Shown here: in pieces, positions 40,874 to 48,902 of the stretch | Layout of the letters: each line of letters opens with the position of its first letter | How positions within the stretch are numbered: the first letter of the stretch is position 1 | Assembly (NCBI GenBank): GCA_016719385.1 | Contig: JADJZA010000001.1 | Span: forward strand, 62,001 to 126,000 | DNA from: Candidatus Microthrix subdominans | GTDB lineage: Bacteria; Actinomycetota; Acidimicrobiia; Acidimicrobiales; Microtrichaceae | Reading direction: 5' to 3' | Length of the DNA: 64,000 nt | The notes under the pieces: generated by a model | Told to the model about the DNA's origin: nothing | The model's input: the letters and a program-made list of their open reading frames with translations, nothing else | The model's database searches: none | Translations under genes and position numbers: made by a program

Positions 40874-41599
40874 TCACGAGGCGACGCCCAGGTACCGCTC
40901 GATGTTGGAGCGCAGCTCGGCCTCGTCCATCGCTCCAAGCTGCTGCCCGGCCACCGTGCCGTCCGCCTCGACGAACAGCGTCATCGGGAGGGCGACCAGG
41001 CCGAGCGCAATCGAATGGGCCTGATCGGGGTCCTCAGCCAACGGGTAGGTGGCGCCAACCCGCTCGGCGAAGGGGGCACCTTGGGCCTCGGTCTCGCCCG
41101 AATCGATGCCGAGCATGCCGACCCGGTCGCCCAGGTCGTCGTGGACGCGCTCGAAGTCGGGCATCTCGCGCAGGCACGGGGCGCAGGTCGAGGCCCACAC
41201 GTTGATGACGGTGGGGCGATCGATCAGCTCGTCCAACGTGGTCGTCGTCCCATCGAACATCCGAAGGTCGAGGTTGGGCACCGGCTCGCCAACCTCGGCG
41301 GAACCCGACGTCGCGCCGGGATCCTGTGGCTCGAGAAACTCCTCGACCGAGAGGATGTCGTCGTCGGTCTTGCCGTCCGTCAACGTCACGATGACGGCGG
41401 CGGCGATCACGGCCACCACCAGCGAGATGGCGCTGATCAACACCAGGTCGCGGCGCGACAGTCCCCACCGGCCTCTGGAGGCGGGCCGGCCGGGCGGTTT
41501 GGGCTCTTCGGTCGGGGTGGCGCCGTCGTCTTCGGGCTCGGCGTCGCCGGGCGCGTCCTCGGAGGGCCCGGTGCCCTCGGGAACAGCGTTCTCGGACAC
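40874..41599 (-). CDS. Membrane-anchored TlpA/ResA-like thioredoxin
   Basis: 241 residues from GTG 41599, chosen because GGAG lies five bases upstream; the frame extends further. Order: acidic Pro-rich cytoplasmic tail, one membrane helix (about 50-75, LVLISAISLVVAVIAAAVIV), then a thioredoxin fold with active site STCAPCLREMP and cis-Pro in GLVALPMTLFV. Partner of CcdA; likely reduces apocytochrome c or other envelope thiols, in line with the nearby caa3 oxidase cytochrome domain. Confidence 0.88.
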   Translation of the reverse strand: MSENAVPEGTGPSEDAPGDAEPEDDGATPTEEPKPPGRPASRGRWGLSRRDLVLISAISLVVAVIAAAVIVTLTDGKTDDDILSVEEFLEPQDPGATSGSAEVGEPVPNLDLRMFDGTTTTLDELIDRPTVINVWASTCAPCLREMPDFERVHDDLGDRVGMLGIDSGETEAQGAPFAERVGATYPLAEDPDQAHSIALGLVALPMTLFVEADGTVAGQQLGAMDEAELRSNIERYLGVAS

Positions 41600-41758
41600 G
41601 TCATCTCCGCCGGACGGCCGGGGCTCGGGGGTGGGGGTGGCTCCGCTCACGAATGTCACGGTACCGCCCCCAACGACCCCGACCCCTTCGCCCCTCACAC
41701 CGGCGGCGACGCCGGGTTGGACGTAGCGCCGACCTGGGGTGAGGCGGCCCGAAACGGC

Positions 41759-42139
41759 TCAGGCGCTGAGCCGCTCCCGGAGGTGCTCGGGGATCGGCAC
41801 CTGGGGCAGGTGCTCCTCCGGCCGAGGGTTCTTGGGTGGGCGGCCGCGCGCCCGCTTGAAGTGCACGACCTTCCCTCCGACGAACAGCTGCCCTCCCCAC
41901 ACCCCGAACTGCTCGTTGCGGGCGACGGCCGCCTCGAGGCAGTCGAGGAGCACCGGGCATCCGGCGCACAGCCGCTTGGCCAGGGCGATGTCGGGCAGTT
42001 CATCGGAGAAGAACAGCTTGGTCACCTCGCCGGTGGCATCGGAGCAGGCCGCCCGGGACTCCCACCCTGGGGTGCCCGCGACGGCGGTGGTACAGAGCTC
42101 GCTGTGTTCGCTTCTACTGACTTCGGTGATCATCATCAT
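41759..42139 (-). CDS. WhiB-family iron-sulfur transcription factor
   Basis: 126 residues. Four cysteines bind a 4Fe-4S cluster: RAACSD, then LCAGCPVLLDC; the GVWGG turn and basic KRARGRPPKNPRP tail contact DNA. Actinobacteria-specific. Three consecutive ATG codons (42139, 42136, 42133) make the exact start ambiguous. A strong terminator (42224-42266) separates it from the small gene upstream, so it has its own promoter within about 85 bases. Confidence 0.93.
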   Translation of the reverse strand: MMMITEVSRSEHSELCTTAVAGTPGWESRAACSDATGEVTKLFFSDELPDIALAKRLCAGCPVLLDCLEAAVARNEQFGVWGGQLFVGGKVVHFKRARGRPPKNPRPEEHLPQVPIPEHLRERLSA

Positions 42140-42223
42140 GGTGCTTTCTCGGCGTGGTGACTGTGTGTTGATTGGCGATGGCCGGTGGGTTCTCGGCGGT
42201 TGTCGATCGGTGAACCTCGGCCG

Positions 42224-42266
42224 AAAAGCAGAAAAGCCGCCGGTTCCCGTGATGGGATCCGGCGGC
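42224..42266 (-). terminator. Intrinsic terminator, minus strand
   Basis: Read on the minus strand: GCCGCCGG-A-TCCC-ATCAC-GGGA-A-CCGGCGGC then TTTTCTGCTTTTC. Twelve pairs with one A-A mismatch and a T-rich tail, a textbook rho-independent terminator. It ends the transcript of the small gene 42299-42586 and insulates whiB. Confidence 0.85.
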
Positions 42267-42298
42267 CTCGAAAGAGGTTCTTGGTCGATGCTGTTGCA

Positions 42299-42586
42299 TC
42301 AACCGGTACCTCTCGAAACTCGGATCCCGTCACCAATCGGGTTGTCGTAGCCCGGCTTGGCGGTGGCGTGCGCACACGCTGTGCCGCGCGTGACCCAAAC
42401 GTTGCGCTTGGCGACGACGGTGAGGTTGCCGACGACCGGGTTGTCAACGGCACAACGTCCAACGACGCGGTTGCTCACGGGGAAAAGCGTCGAAGCTGCC
42501 CGTGGCTGCACCGGCATCTCGCCGAGCGCGCAACCGGTCGCCGCGTCGAGGCGGCTGGTCGTTGCGTGAAGCGGGGATGCGGACAT
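42299..42586 (-). CDS. Small protein of unknown function upstream of whiB
   Basis: 95 residues, not recognised: starts MSASPLHATTSRLDAATGCA and continues with VSNRVVGRCAVDNPVVGNL and KRNVWVTRGTACAHATA. No signal peptide or membrane helix. Support for a real gene: GAGAGG six bases before the ATG, G/C bias at third positions and an intrinsic terminator 33 bases after the stop. The ribosome-binding site is inside an inverted repeat (42593-42616), suggesting translational control. The frame is open 31 codons further upstream without a ribosome site. Confidence 0.55.
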   Translation of the reverse strand: MSASPLHATTSRLDAATGCALGEMPVQPRAASTLFPVSNRVVGRCAVDNPVVGNLTVVAKRNVWVTRGTACAHATAKPGYDNPIGDGIRVSRGTG

Positions 42587-42592
42587 GATGGG

Positions 42593-42616
42593 CCTCTCGG
42601 GTGGCCGCCCGAGAGG
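42593..42616 (-). promoter_or_regulatory. Hairpin masking the ribosome-binding site of the small gene
   Basis: CCTCTCGGG ... CCCGAGAGG, a perfect 9-bp inverted repeat. On the minus-strand mRNA the 3' arm contains GAGAGG, the Shine-Dalgarno of the gene starting at 42586. Folding would block initiation, so this looks like a cis switch or attenuator; no known riboswitch class is recognised. Confidence 0.5.
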
Positions 42617-42779
42617 CGACCGTGCTGGAACGTCAACGAGGAAACCACCTGCGGCGTGCAGCGTCAATGTATTTAACAAGATTTCTGTCGGGTGCAGCGT
42701 GGGGTGACGGGCGAGCGTTCACCGCAGCGTGGTGGGTGGGCCGCCCTGACGACCGCGCCCTGAGGCCCGTTCCTCCGCC

Positions 42780-43589
42780 GTGACCGGCCCCGCTACCGTG
42801 CCGGGTGTGGCCAACGACGACACTGCACACGGCGCAATGGTGGGAGCCGGCGCAGCCGTCGGCCCGGAGCGGCCGGGGGCGGTCGCCATCGTCGATCCGC
42901 CCGCCGGCGAGCGTCCGACGACGACCATGCGGGTGCCGCCCGCCGGATGCGCACCGGACCGAAGGGCCCGCCTCGATACGTTGTTGCGGCTCTGCGACGT
43001 TGCCCTGTGGGACCTCGATGTCCCCATGCGACCGGCGCCCGGAGCGGTGTGGGTCGTGCGTCGCACCACCCTGGAGGTGCGCCGCTGGCCCACCGCAGCC
43101 GAATCGGTCGCCGTCGACACCTGGTGCTCCGCCGTCGGTCGGGTGTGGGCCGAGCGGCGCATCGATCTCGCCGGCGGCGAGGGTGGTGACGTGAGGGTGG
43201 CCACCCTGTGGGCGTCGCTCGACCAAACGGGCGCCCGCCCGGCCCGGCTGGCGCCCGAGCTGGTTGAGGCCGGACCAAAGCGACGGGTGCCGATCGGGCT
43301 TTACCACCCCGCCCCGCCCGGCGAGGCCTCGGTAGCGCCGTGGCCGATCCGCCGCAGCGACATCGACGTGCTGGACCATGTCAACAACTCGGTGATCTGG
43401 ACCGCTTTCGAGGACACCGAGGCGGGAGCGACGGCAAGCGTTGGCGACGGGGGCGGGCGCTTCGAGGCCGAGTACCGCGCCCAGCTGTTTTACGGCCCGG
43501 CCGAGCTCACCTTGTCTCCGGACGGCGATCAGGTGTGGCTCAGTGCGCCGGATGAAACGCCGGCGGTTTCGCTGCGCTCGCTGGACTGA
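42780..43589 (+). CDS. Acyl-ACP thioesterase-like double hot-dog protein
   Basis: 269 residues. Two hot-dog halves: the first with VVRRTTLEVRRWPTAAESV and WCSAVGRVWAERRIDL, the second with the helix signature DIDVLDHVNNSVIWTAFED. The HVNN sequence is the thioesterase active-site type (Asn/His). The N-terminal 45 residues are low-complexity; a later start is possible. Probably releases fatty acids from acyl carrier protein or acyl-CoA in the cytosol. Confidence 0.75.
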   Translation: MTGPATVPGVANDDTAHGAMVGAGAAVGPERPGAVAIVDPPAGERPTTTMRVPPAGCAPDRRARLDTLLRLCDVALWDLDVPMRPAPGAVWVVRRTTLEVRRWPTAAESVAVDTWCSAVGRVWAERRIDLAGGEGGDVRVATLWASLDQTGARPARLAPELVEAGPKRRVPIGLYHPAPPGEASVAPWPIRRSDIDVLDHVNNSVIWTAFEDTEAGATASVGDGGGRFEAEYRAQLFYGPAELTLSPDGDQVWLSAPDETPAVSLRSLD

Positions 43590-43645
43590 ACGGCAGGCGT
43601 CGTCACCGTTCCGGTCGGCACCGCTCCAATCGGCTGCGGCGCCGC

Positions 43646-44194
43646 TCAGGCGTCCGTCGTCACCGGCAGGAACACTTTGGAGCGCCAGTAGCGCAGCTCC
43701 TCGATGCTTTCCTTGATGTCGTCGAGGGCGCGGTGGCTGGTCGCCTTACGTGGCAGGTCACCGAGTGCCTCCGGGTACCAGCGCCGGGCCAACTCCTTGA
43801 TCGTGGTCACGTCGACCGAGCGGTAGTGCAGGTACTCCTCGATCTCGGGGAGATAGGCGGCGAGAAAGCGGCGGTCGGTGCCGATCGTGTTGCCGCACAG
43901 CGGCACGGTGCGGGCCTTGGGGGCATGGGCCTTAATGAACTCCAGCGTCGCAGCACCCGCCTCCTCCAAGGTTGTCGTCGACGCGGCGATGGCGTCGAGC
44001 AGCCCCGAGCTGGTGTGCATCTTGACCACCACCGGGTCCATGTCGGCCAGGGCCGCCTCGGGCTGGTGAATCACCAGCTCGGGGCCCGCAGCGACGATGT
44101 TGAGTTCGTCGTCGGTCGCCAGGGTGGCGATCTCCACGATGACGTCGGAGGTGTGATCCAACCCCGTCATCTCAAGGTCCATCCAGATGAGCAC
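43646..44194 (-). CDS. orn: Oligoribonuclease
   Basis: 3'-5' exonuclease degrading di- to pentanucleotides, including pGpG. 182 residues with DEDDh residues in WMDLEMTGLD, CGNTIGTDRRFL and SHRALDDIKESI; HYRSVDVTTIKELARRWYP is also diagnostic. Divergent from dut with a 56-base gap. Confidence 0.95.
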   Translation of the reverse strand: MLIWMDLEMTGLDHTSDVIVEIATLATDDELNIVAAGPELVIHQPEAALADMDPVVVKMHTSSGLLDAIAASTTTLEEAGAATLEFIKAHAPKARTVPLCGNTIGTDRRFLAAYLPEIEEYLHYRSVDVTTIKELARRWYPEALGDLPRKATSHRALDDIKESIEELRYWRSKVFLPVTTDA

Positions 44195-44250
44195 GACGAG
44201 ATCGTACGCCGACTGGGCCCCGGGCGCGTTGGGGAGGCCAAGATGGCCAC

Positions 44251-44754
44251 ATGGCGATGCCCACCGACGACCGACCCAACGACCGACCCGACGGCTCTGG
44301 GAATGCTCACGACCGACGAGTCACGATGGAGGTCCAGCAGCTCGACCCCGGGCTGGAGCTGCCCAGCTACGCCAAGCCGGGCGACGCCGGGCTGGACCTA
44401 CGGGCGCGGGTGGACGTCACGCTGGCTCCGGGCGGCGCCCGGGCGCTGGTGCCCACCGGGCTGGCGGTCGCCATCCCGGAAGGCCACGCCGGGTTTGTGT
44501 TGCCGCGGTCTGGGCTGGCCCTGCGCTCCGGGGTGACGGTGACCAATGCGCCCGGGTTGATCGACGCCGGGTACCGGGGCGAACTGCAGGTGATCCTGGC
44601 CAACACCGACCCGGACACGGCCGTGGAGGTTCGCCGCGGCGACCGCATCGCGCAGCTGGTCGTCCAGCGGGTCAGCCAAGTGACGCTCCTCAGCGTCGAC
44701 GAGCTGCCATCGAGCGAGCGGGGCGATGGCGGGTTTGGTCACTCCGGCCGCTGA
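44251..44754 (+). CDS. dut: Deoxyuridine 5'-triphosphate nucleotidohydrolase
   Basis: dUTPase. Motifs in order: PGDAGLDLRA, PRSGLALR, GLIDAGYRGEL, RGDRIAQLVVQRV and the C-terminal P-loop-like RGDGGFGHSGR. The last motif has His where many enzymes have Ser. 167 residues; the N-terminal 25 are Asp/Arg-rich and an in-frame ATG at 44257 or 44326 could be the true start. Confidence 0.93.
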   Translation: MAMPTDDRPNDRPDGSGNAHDRRVTMEVQQLDPGLELPSYAKPGDAGLDLRARVDVTLAPGGARALVPTGLAVAIPEGHAGFVLPRSGLALRSGVTVTNAPGLIDAGYRGELQVILANTDPDTAVEVRRGDRIAQLVVQRVSQVTLLSVDELPSSERGDGGFGHSGR

Positions 44755-45368
44755 GCGGTCCCGGCCGAGGGCAGATCGATCGTGACCCGAACCGACACGA
44801 TCGACGGTCGTCGGGGTGGTTCGCTGAAGCCCACCCCGACCGGGCGCTCGAAGCGCCGAGGCTCGCCCAGGTCGACCCCGTCGACGTGGGCGTTCCCGGC
44901 ACTTACCCACCGCCAGCCGCGGGTTTGGTACCACTCCCGAGCGCCGGTCGGTGAGGTGCCGTAGGTCTCGACCCCCATCAGGGCCCGTGCCAGCGGGGCC
45001 TCCACCCATCGGGTAACCGCCAGGGGACGCCACAGCGGCACCGGCCTGAGCCGACCGCCGATCAGGTCGAGACGAAACCGGGCGGCGCTCACCGTCGTGC
45101 GGCGCCCATCGGACACCACCTGCAACGGCTCGACCGACACCTCATCGAACTCATAGATCGATCCGATGAACTCCGCGCCGGCCTGGTCGCCGACCACCAG
45201 GGTTCGTCGATCGTCGGGATCGGTCCACATCACGTCGACCAGATCGCCGACCGGGGAAGTGGCCCAGCAGCCGATGACGAAGCGGTGCCCGCCTGCGAAC
45301 GCCGCCGACGAGATCGTGCCGGCCACCACCGCCCGTCGGTCGGACGCACGGCGCTTCACACCCGGCAT
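44739..45368 (-). CDS. Conserved actinobacterial protein of unknown function
   Basis: 209 residues, soluble, beta-rich. Notable segments are GHRFVIGCWATSPVGDLVDV, MWTDPDDRRTLVV, RPLAVTRWVEAPLARALMG, GTSPTGAREWYQ and GVGFSEPPRRPSIVSVRVTI. I recall similar hypothetical proteins in actinobacteria but no assigned function. ATG 45368 follows a 65-base gap after the metallophosphoesterase gene, so the two may be co-transcribed. It overlaps the convergent dut gene by 16 bases. Confidence 0.7.
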   Translation of the reverse strand: MPGVKRRASDRRAVVAGTISSAAFAGGHRFVIGCWATSPVGDLVDVMWTDPDDRRTLVVGDQAGAEFIGSIYEFDEVSVEPLQVVSDGRRTTVSAARFRLDLIGGRLRPVPLWRPLAVTRWVEAPLARALMGVETYGTSPTGAREWYQTRGWRWVSAGNAHVDGVDLGEPRRFERPVGVGFSEPPRRPSIVSVRVTIDLPSAGTAQRPE

Positions 45369-45433
45369 CGCGCTCGCGTCCGGGACGGCGTCGGGTGCGT
45401 TCGGCCTGCGCCGCAACGGCCCACGGCTCAGCG

Positions 45434-46861
45434 CTACCCGGCGAAGACGGCGCTGAGGGGCGGCACCGTGGCCGGCGCTCGCAGCACCACCCTGACGACC
45501 GGCTCGCCATCGAGCGACCCGATCGCGGTGCGCTCGCCCGCCCGAAGGGCAAGGCGGTGCGCCGGGTCGGTCTGCTCGGGCCCGGCGTCGACCGGATCGA
45601 GGTCGCTCATCCGGGCGATCGCCACCAGGATCGGACGGCGCTCGGCTGCGCCGCCGTCCCACTCGACTGCCGTTATGACCCGCTCGGCGACACCTGAGCC
45701 GCTGTTGACGTAGCGCTCGTAGCGGCTGTTGGTCCCCGGGTCCCAGGGGCCATCGCCGGGCACATGGGTGTGGCCGAGCACCAGCCACGGCCCGGCGTCC
45801 TCGCCGAAGTGACCGGCAAAGGACTCGTGCAGCTCGGTCTCGTTGAGGGTGAACTGGTCGCGGTCGACCGAGAACGGCCCACGGATTGATCGCAGCCGAT
45901 TGCCGGCACGCCCGGCGAGAAGCGCGGTTCGGGCGGCCGCCCCGGTCAGGCCGGGCTCGTCGCCGCTGAGGTCGGCGAGCGCGCTCGCCAGCCAGGTGAC
46001 GAACCGGCCGCGCCAAGCCCCGTTGGGACTGTTCCACGGGTCGGTGAGATGCCCGTGGGTGATCACCGCTTCCGGGATCTGGCCGGGATTGCCCAGCGAC
46101 ACCAGGTCGTGAACGACGGCCCCGGGAAGACGGCGGGCCAAAGCCGAGGCGACCTCCGGGCGGATCAGCGGGTCGTCATGGTTGCCGCTCAGGCGCCAGT
46201 ATCGTCCCGGCCCGACAAACTTCTCGGCGATCGCCGAGTACGTCGCTTCATAGTTGTCAATGATCCGCTGAAGCTGGTTGCGGGCGGTGGCATGGCTCAG
46301 CCGCCGGTCGATCGGCCACAGCGCCGCACCGAGCATGCGAAGTGCGTCGATGGCGACGCCCAGCGCCGAGCCGCCCACCATCCAGAAGTCCTCGACGTCG
46401 CCGGCCTCGATCAGGCCCCACCCCTCGGCCCCGTAGTGGTCGAGGGCGACGCGATAGAGGTCGTCGGTCGCCTGCTGGCGGGGCCAGTCACGACCGCCCG
46501 GAATGCAGCGGTGCAGGTCGCTGGTCACCAGGTATCGCCCGGCCGGATCCAACCGGGCGCTGGCACCCACCACGTCGGGGTCGTCGGTGCGCAACGCCTG
46601 CGGCATGCGGCGAGCCCGGCGGCGACACCGGGCGGTCTCGAGCGGCAATGTGGCGAATAGCCCTGGGCCCAGCAACGGCGACGCGAAAATGACGGCAAAC
46701 AGCTTGAGCGACGCCCAGGCCCTCGTCGCTGGAGGGCCGGGCAGCGAGCTGCTTCGCCGCATGATTCCGTCGACGGTGCGATCGAGCCAACCGGTCGGCT
46801 CGGGCCGTTCGGCGACGCGGCGCGGGGTCACCTGGGTCAAGCCGCTGGGGAGCAGGCTCAT
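45434..46861 (-). CDS. Calcineurin-like metallophosphoesterase
   Basis: 475 residues. Metal-binding motifs in order: TSDLHR (D-x-H), EAGDVEDFW (GD), SGNHDD (GNHD), THGHL and GHTHVPGDG. A hydrophobic segment at about 45-65 (LKLFAVIFASPLLGPG) could anchor it to the membrane. ATG 46861 (MSLLPSGLTQ) chosen; the frame continues upstream. Substrate unknown. The 266 bases between this start and the SDR gene carry no recognisable gene and must hold divergent promoters. Confidence 0.82.
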   Translation of the reverse strand: MSLLPSGLTQVTPRRVAERPEPTGWLDRTVDGIMRRSSSLPGPPATRAWASLKLFAVIFASPLLGPGLFATLPLETARCRRRARRMPQALRTDDPDVVGASARLDPAGRYLVTSDLHRCIPGGRDWPRQQATDDLYRVALDHYGAEGWGLIEAGDVEDFWMVGGSALGVAIDALRMLGAALWPIDRRLSHATARNQLQRIIDNYEATYSAIAEKFVGPGRYWRLSGNHDDPLIRPEVASALARRLPGAVVHDLVSLGNPGQIPEAVITHGHLTDPWNSPNGAWRGRFVTWLASALADLSGDEPGLTGAAARTALLAGRAGNRLRSIRGPFSVDRDQFTLNETELHESFAGHFGEDAGPWLVLGHTHVPGDGPWDPGTNSRYERYVNSGSGVAERVITAVEWDGGAAERRPILVAIARMSDLDPVDAGPEQTDPAHRLALRAGERTAIGSLDGEPVVRVVLRAPATVPPLSAVFAG

Positions 46862-47127
46862 GTTCGATCCGAAGACCGTTCGGCGACCGGGACAGGGTGA
46901 CTCACCAGGCAAAGCTACCGCCGTCGAAGTGGGGTGCATGACCGTCAGCGGGCCGCGAACGGATGTGGTGAGAGCCCGCCTCCACCGTCGATGAGACCCT
47001 TCACCCGTCGCCCTCGACATGGTTATGAATCAAGTTTGAATGTCTCTTGAGTAGGTTTCCCGGAAGGGAAGCGAGGCGATCCGACCCGATACCGAGGGGG
47101 TCTCGCAAGACACCAAGGGGATTTGAG

Positions 47128-47982
47128 ATGGTCCAACGCTCGGCCGACCGACCGACGCTTCAAGGGCGCTCGGCCCTCGTCACCGGAGGGGGCAGCGGCA
47201 TCGGGTTGGCGGCGGCAGCTGCGCTGGTGGCCGACGGCGCCGACGTCACGCTGATGGGCCGCACCGCCGACAAGCTCGAAGCCGCCGCCGAGCAGCTGCG
47301 CCAACAGGCGCCCGAAGGCGTTCGGGTGCGCACGTCCGCCGGCGATGTCACCGCCGATGCCGACGTCGCCGCAGCGGTCGCGCTGGCCGACGCCGACCAA
47401 ACGCTCAGGATCGTCGTCGCCTCAGCGGGCGACGGGACGATGGGGCCGGTGGTGGCCACCTCCACCGAGGAGTGGAACCGCATCCTCGGCGTCACGCTCA
47501 CCGGGGTGTTTCTCGTTTTTCGTGAGGCTGGTGCGGCGATCGTGCGCAACGGCGGCGGGTCGATGGTGGCGGTGTCGTCGGTGGCCAGCCGACTGACCCA
47601 CCGGTTCATGGCGCCCTACTCGGTGGCCAAGGCCGGGGTGGACATGCTGGTGAAGGTCACCGCCGACGAGCTGGGCCGTGCGGGCGTGCGGGTCAACGCC
47701 GTCAACCCGGGCATCATCCGCACCGACCTGGTGGCGATGATCGAGGAGGAGTCCTCGGTGGGGCAGAGCTACCTGAACAACACGCCGCTGGGCCGCTTCG
47801 GCGAGGTCGGCGACGTGGCACCGCTCATCCGGTTTCTGTGTGGGCCCGAGTCCGGCTTCATCACCGGTGAGACGGTGGGCGCCGACGGCGGGCATCACCT
47901 CCGCGATGGGCCCGACTATCTGGAGTGGGCCGAAGGGTTGTACGGCGATGCCGCCCACGGCCGGGTTCCTGCGCCTGAGTGA
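47128..47982 (+). CDS. Short-chain dehydrogenase/reductase
   Basis: 284 residues, Rossmann fold: cofactor motif TGGGSGIG (about 19-26), LMGRTADKLE with Arg after the second strand suggesting NADP(H), active-site Ser in VAVSSVAS, YxxxK in APYSVAKAGVDML, and PLGRFGEVGDVAPLIRFLC. AAGGGG lies upstream of ATG 47128. The C-terminal extension LRDGPDYLEWAEGLYG is unusual. Substrate unknown. Confidence 0.88.
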   Translation: MVQRSADRPTLQGRSALVTGGGSGIGLAAAAALVADGADVTLMGRTADKLEAAAEQLRQQAPEGVRVRTSAGDVTADADVAAAVALADADQTLRIVVASAGDGTMGPVVATSTEEWNRILGVTLTGVFLVFREAGAAIVRNGGGSMVAVSSVASRLTHRFMAPYSVAKAGVDMLVKVTADELGRAGVRVNAVNPGIIRTDLVAMIEEESSVGQSYLNNTPLGRFGEVGDVAPLIRFLCGPESGFITGETVGADGGHHLRDGPDYLEWAEGLYGDAAHGRVPAPE

Positions 47983-47990
47983 TCGCGACC

Positions 47991-48066
47991 GGGGTTGGGT
48001 GTGGGCGATACCGCCATGGCACCGCTTCGCTATGCGCCCTGGCGGCACCACCCACACCCCAACCCC
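47991..48066. terminator. Large imperfect inverted repeat between convergent genes
   Basis: GGGGTTGGGTGTGGG...CCGCCA at 47991-48016 pairs with TGGCGG...CCCACACCCCAACCCC ending 48066. The 76-nt structure sits between an SDR gene and the MauE-like gene that converge, so it can serve as a bidirectional terminator. Its size and near symmetry also fit a miniature repeat element. Confidence 0.6.
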
Positions 48067-48118
48067 TCTGGTGGGAACAGGAATTCGGCCGTGGTGGCTC
48101 TCCTCCTGAGGGCTGGAA

Positions 48119-48598
48119 TCAGCCGGTGTGGGCACGACGAAGTGCCGCGACTCCTACTGCGATGCCGACGATGAGGAGGGCGGTGATCGCTGGGCTGCGG
48201 TCGGCGCCGAACAACCCGGGCGTGCTGATCACCACGCCGATCGCCGCCAGGCCGGCGGTCCCAAGGTCGGCCAGCACCTGTCGTCGGCCCACCGGCGTCG
48301 AGCGTTGACCGAAGCATCCGCAGCTGACCTCGGCATCGTTGCGGGTGAGCAGTGCGAGGAGCGCAGCGAACGCCAGGTAGAGGGCGGTGACCAACCCCCA
48401 CAGCACGAACCCGCCGAACACCATCGCCGCGGCACCGACCACGATCTCGATCAGGCCGAGGATGAACGGGGCGTGCGGGCTGGTCACGCCGATGACGGCC
48501 AGGACGTCGGCCATCGTGTCGGGGTGGCGCACTTTGGACGCCCCGGCGACGAGCAACAGCCCGGCGGCCAGGTAGGGGAGTAGGTCCAACGCCGCCAT
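48119..48598 (-). CDS. MauE/DoxX-type membrane protein
   Basis: 159 residues with four membrane helices (5-22, 43-62, 66-84, 108-150 region). LPYLAAGLLLVAGASKVRHP is the family start and EVSCGCFGQ the conserved Cys motif of MauE-like proteins, which take part in envelope disulfide chemistry. Monocistronic; divergent from leuA with a 300-base spacer that carries the leu leader. Confidence 0.82.
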   Translation of the reverse strand: MAALDLLPYLAAGLLLVAGASKVRHPDTMADVLAVIGVTSPHAPFILGLIEIVVGAAAMVFGGFVLWGLVTALYLAFAALLALLTRNDAEVSCGCFGQRSTPVGRRQVLADLGTAGLAAIGVVISTPGLFGADRSPAITALLIVGIAVGVAALRRAHTG

Positions 48599-48706
48599 GT
48601 GGTCGGAGGTTACCGACCCACTGCCGAGTCACCGAGCCAAGGGTGACAACCCGTCCCGCTCTCACCTGATTCACCGGTCGAGGTTCCATCGGGCGGCTGA
48701 CGTGTC

Positions 48707-48712
48707 TAAACT
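48707..48712 (+). promoter_or_regulatory. Candidate -10 box of the leuA leader
   Basis: TAAACT ends seven bases before the GTG of the leader peptide, so transcription would start at or next to that GTG and the leader would be leaderless, a common actinobacterial arrangement. A convincing -35 box is not visible (TTCCAT near 48684 is weak). Confidence 0.4.
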
Positions 48713-48719
48713 GTGCGAC

Positions 48720-48752
48720 GTGACCACTTGTACCGGACTGCTTCTTAGCTAA
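48720..48752 (+). CDS. leuL: leu leader peptide MTTCTGLLLS
   Basis: GTG ACC ACT TGT ACC GGA CTG CTT CTT AGC TAA: ten residues with three consecutive leucine codons near the end. The stop lies in the palindrome CTTAGCTAAG, and a GGCGGG/CCCGCC pair (48753-48758 with 48775-48780) and then an intrinsic terminator follow before leuA. This is the architecture of ribosome-mediated attenuation by leucyl-tRNA. No Shine-Dalgarno is needed if the transcript is leaderless. Confidence 0.8.
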   Translation: MTTCTGLLLS

Positions 48753-48784
48753 GGCGGGACTTACCAAGAGCGCGCCCGCCCGCA

Positions 48785-48820
48785 CCCCCCGCCCTCCAGG
48801 CCGGGGGGTTTGTTGTTTTT
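48785..48820 (+). terminator. Attenuator terminator upstream of leuA
   Basis: CCCCCCG-C-CC / GG-C-CGGGGGG with loop TCCA (one C-C mismatch) followed by TTTGTTGTTTTT. A strong rho-independent terminator 83 bases before the leuA start. It would stop transcription when leucine is plentiful; stalling at the Leu codons should favour an alternative fold. Confidence 0.82.
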
Positions 48821-48902
48821 CCCGACAACCAGCCGGCCCGCCGCTTTCACCAGTACGACCAACCGCACCCATGCAATCGGACCCGCAACAAGGAACTCAT
48901 CC

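Noticed and set aside
42660..42700. AT-rich patch considered as a transfer scar or promoter UP element
   Set aside because: Only about 25 bases are AT-rich. It may be the promoter of the small minus-strand gene, but no -10/-35 pair is convincing enough to list.
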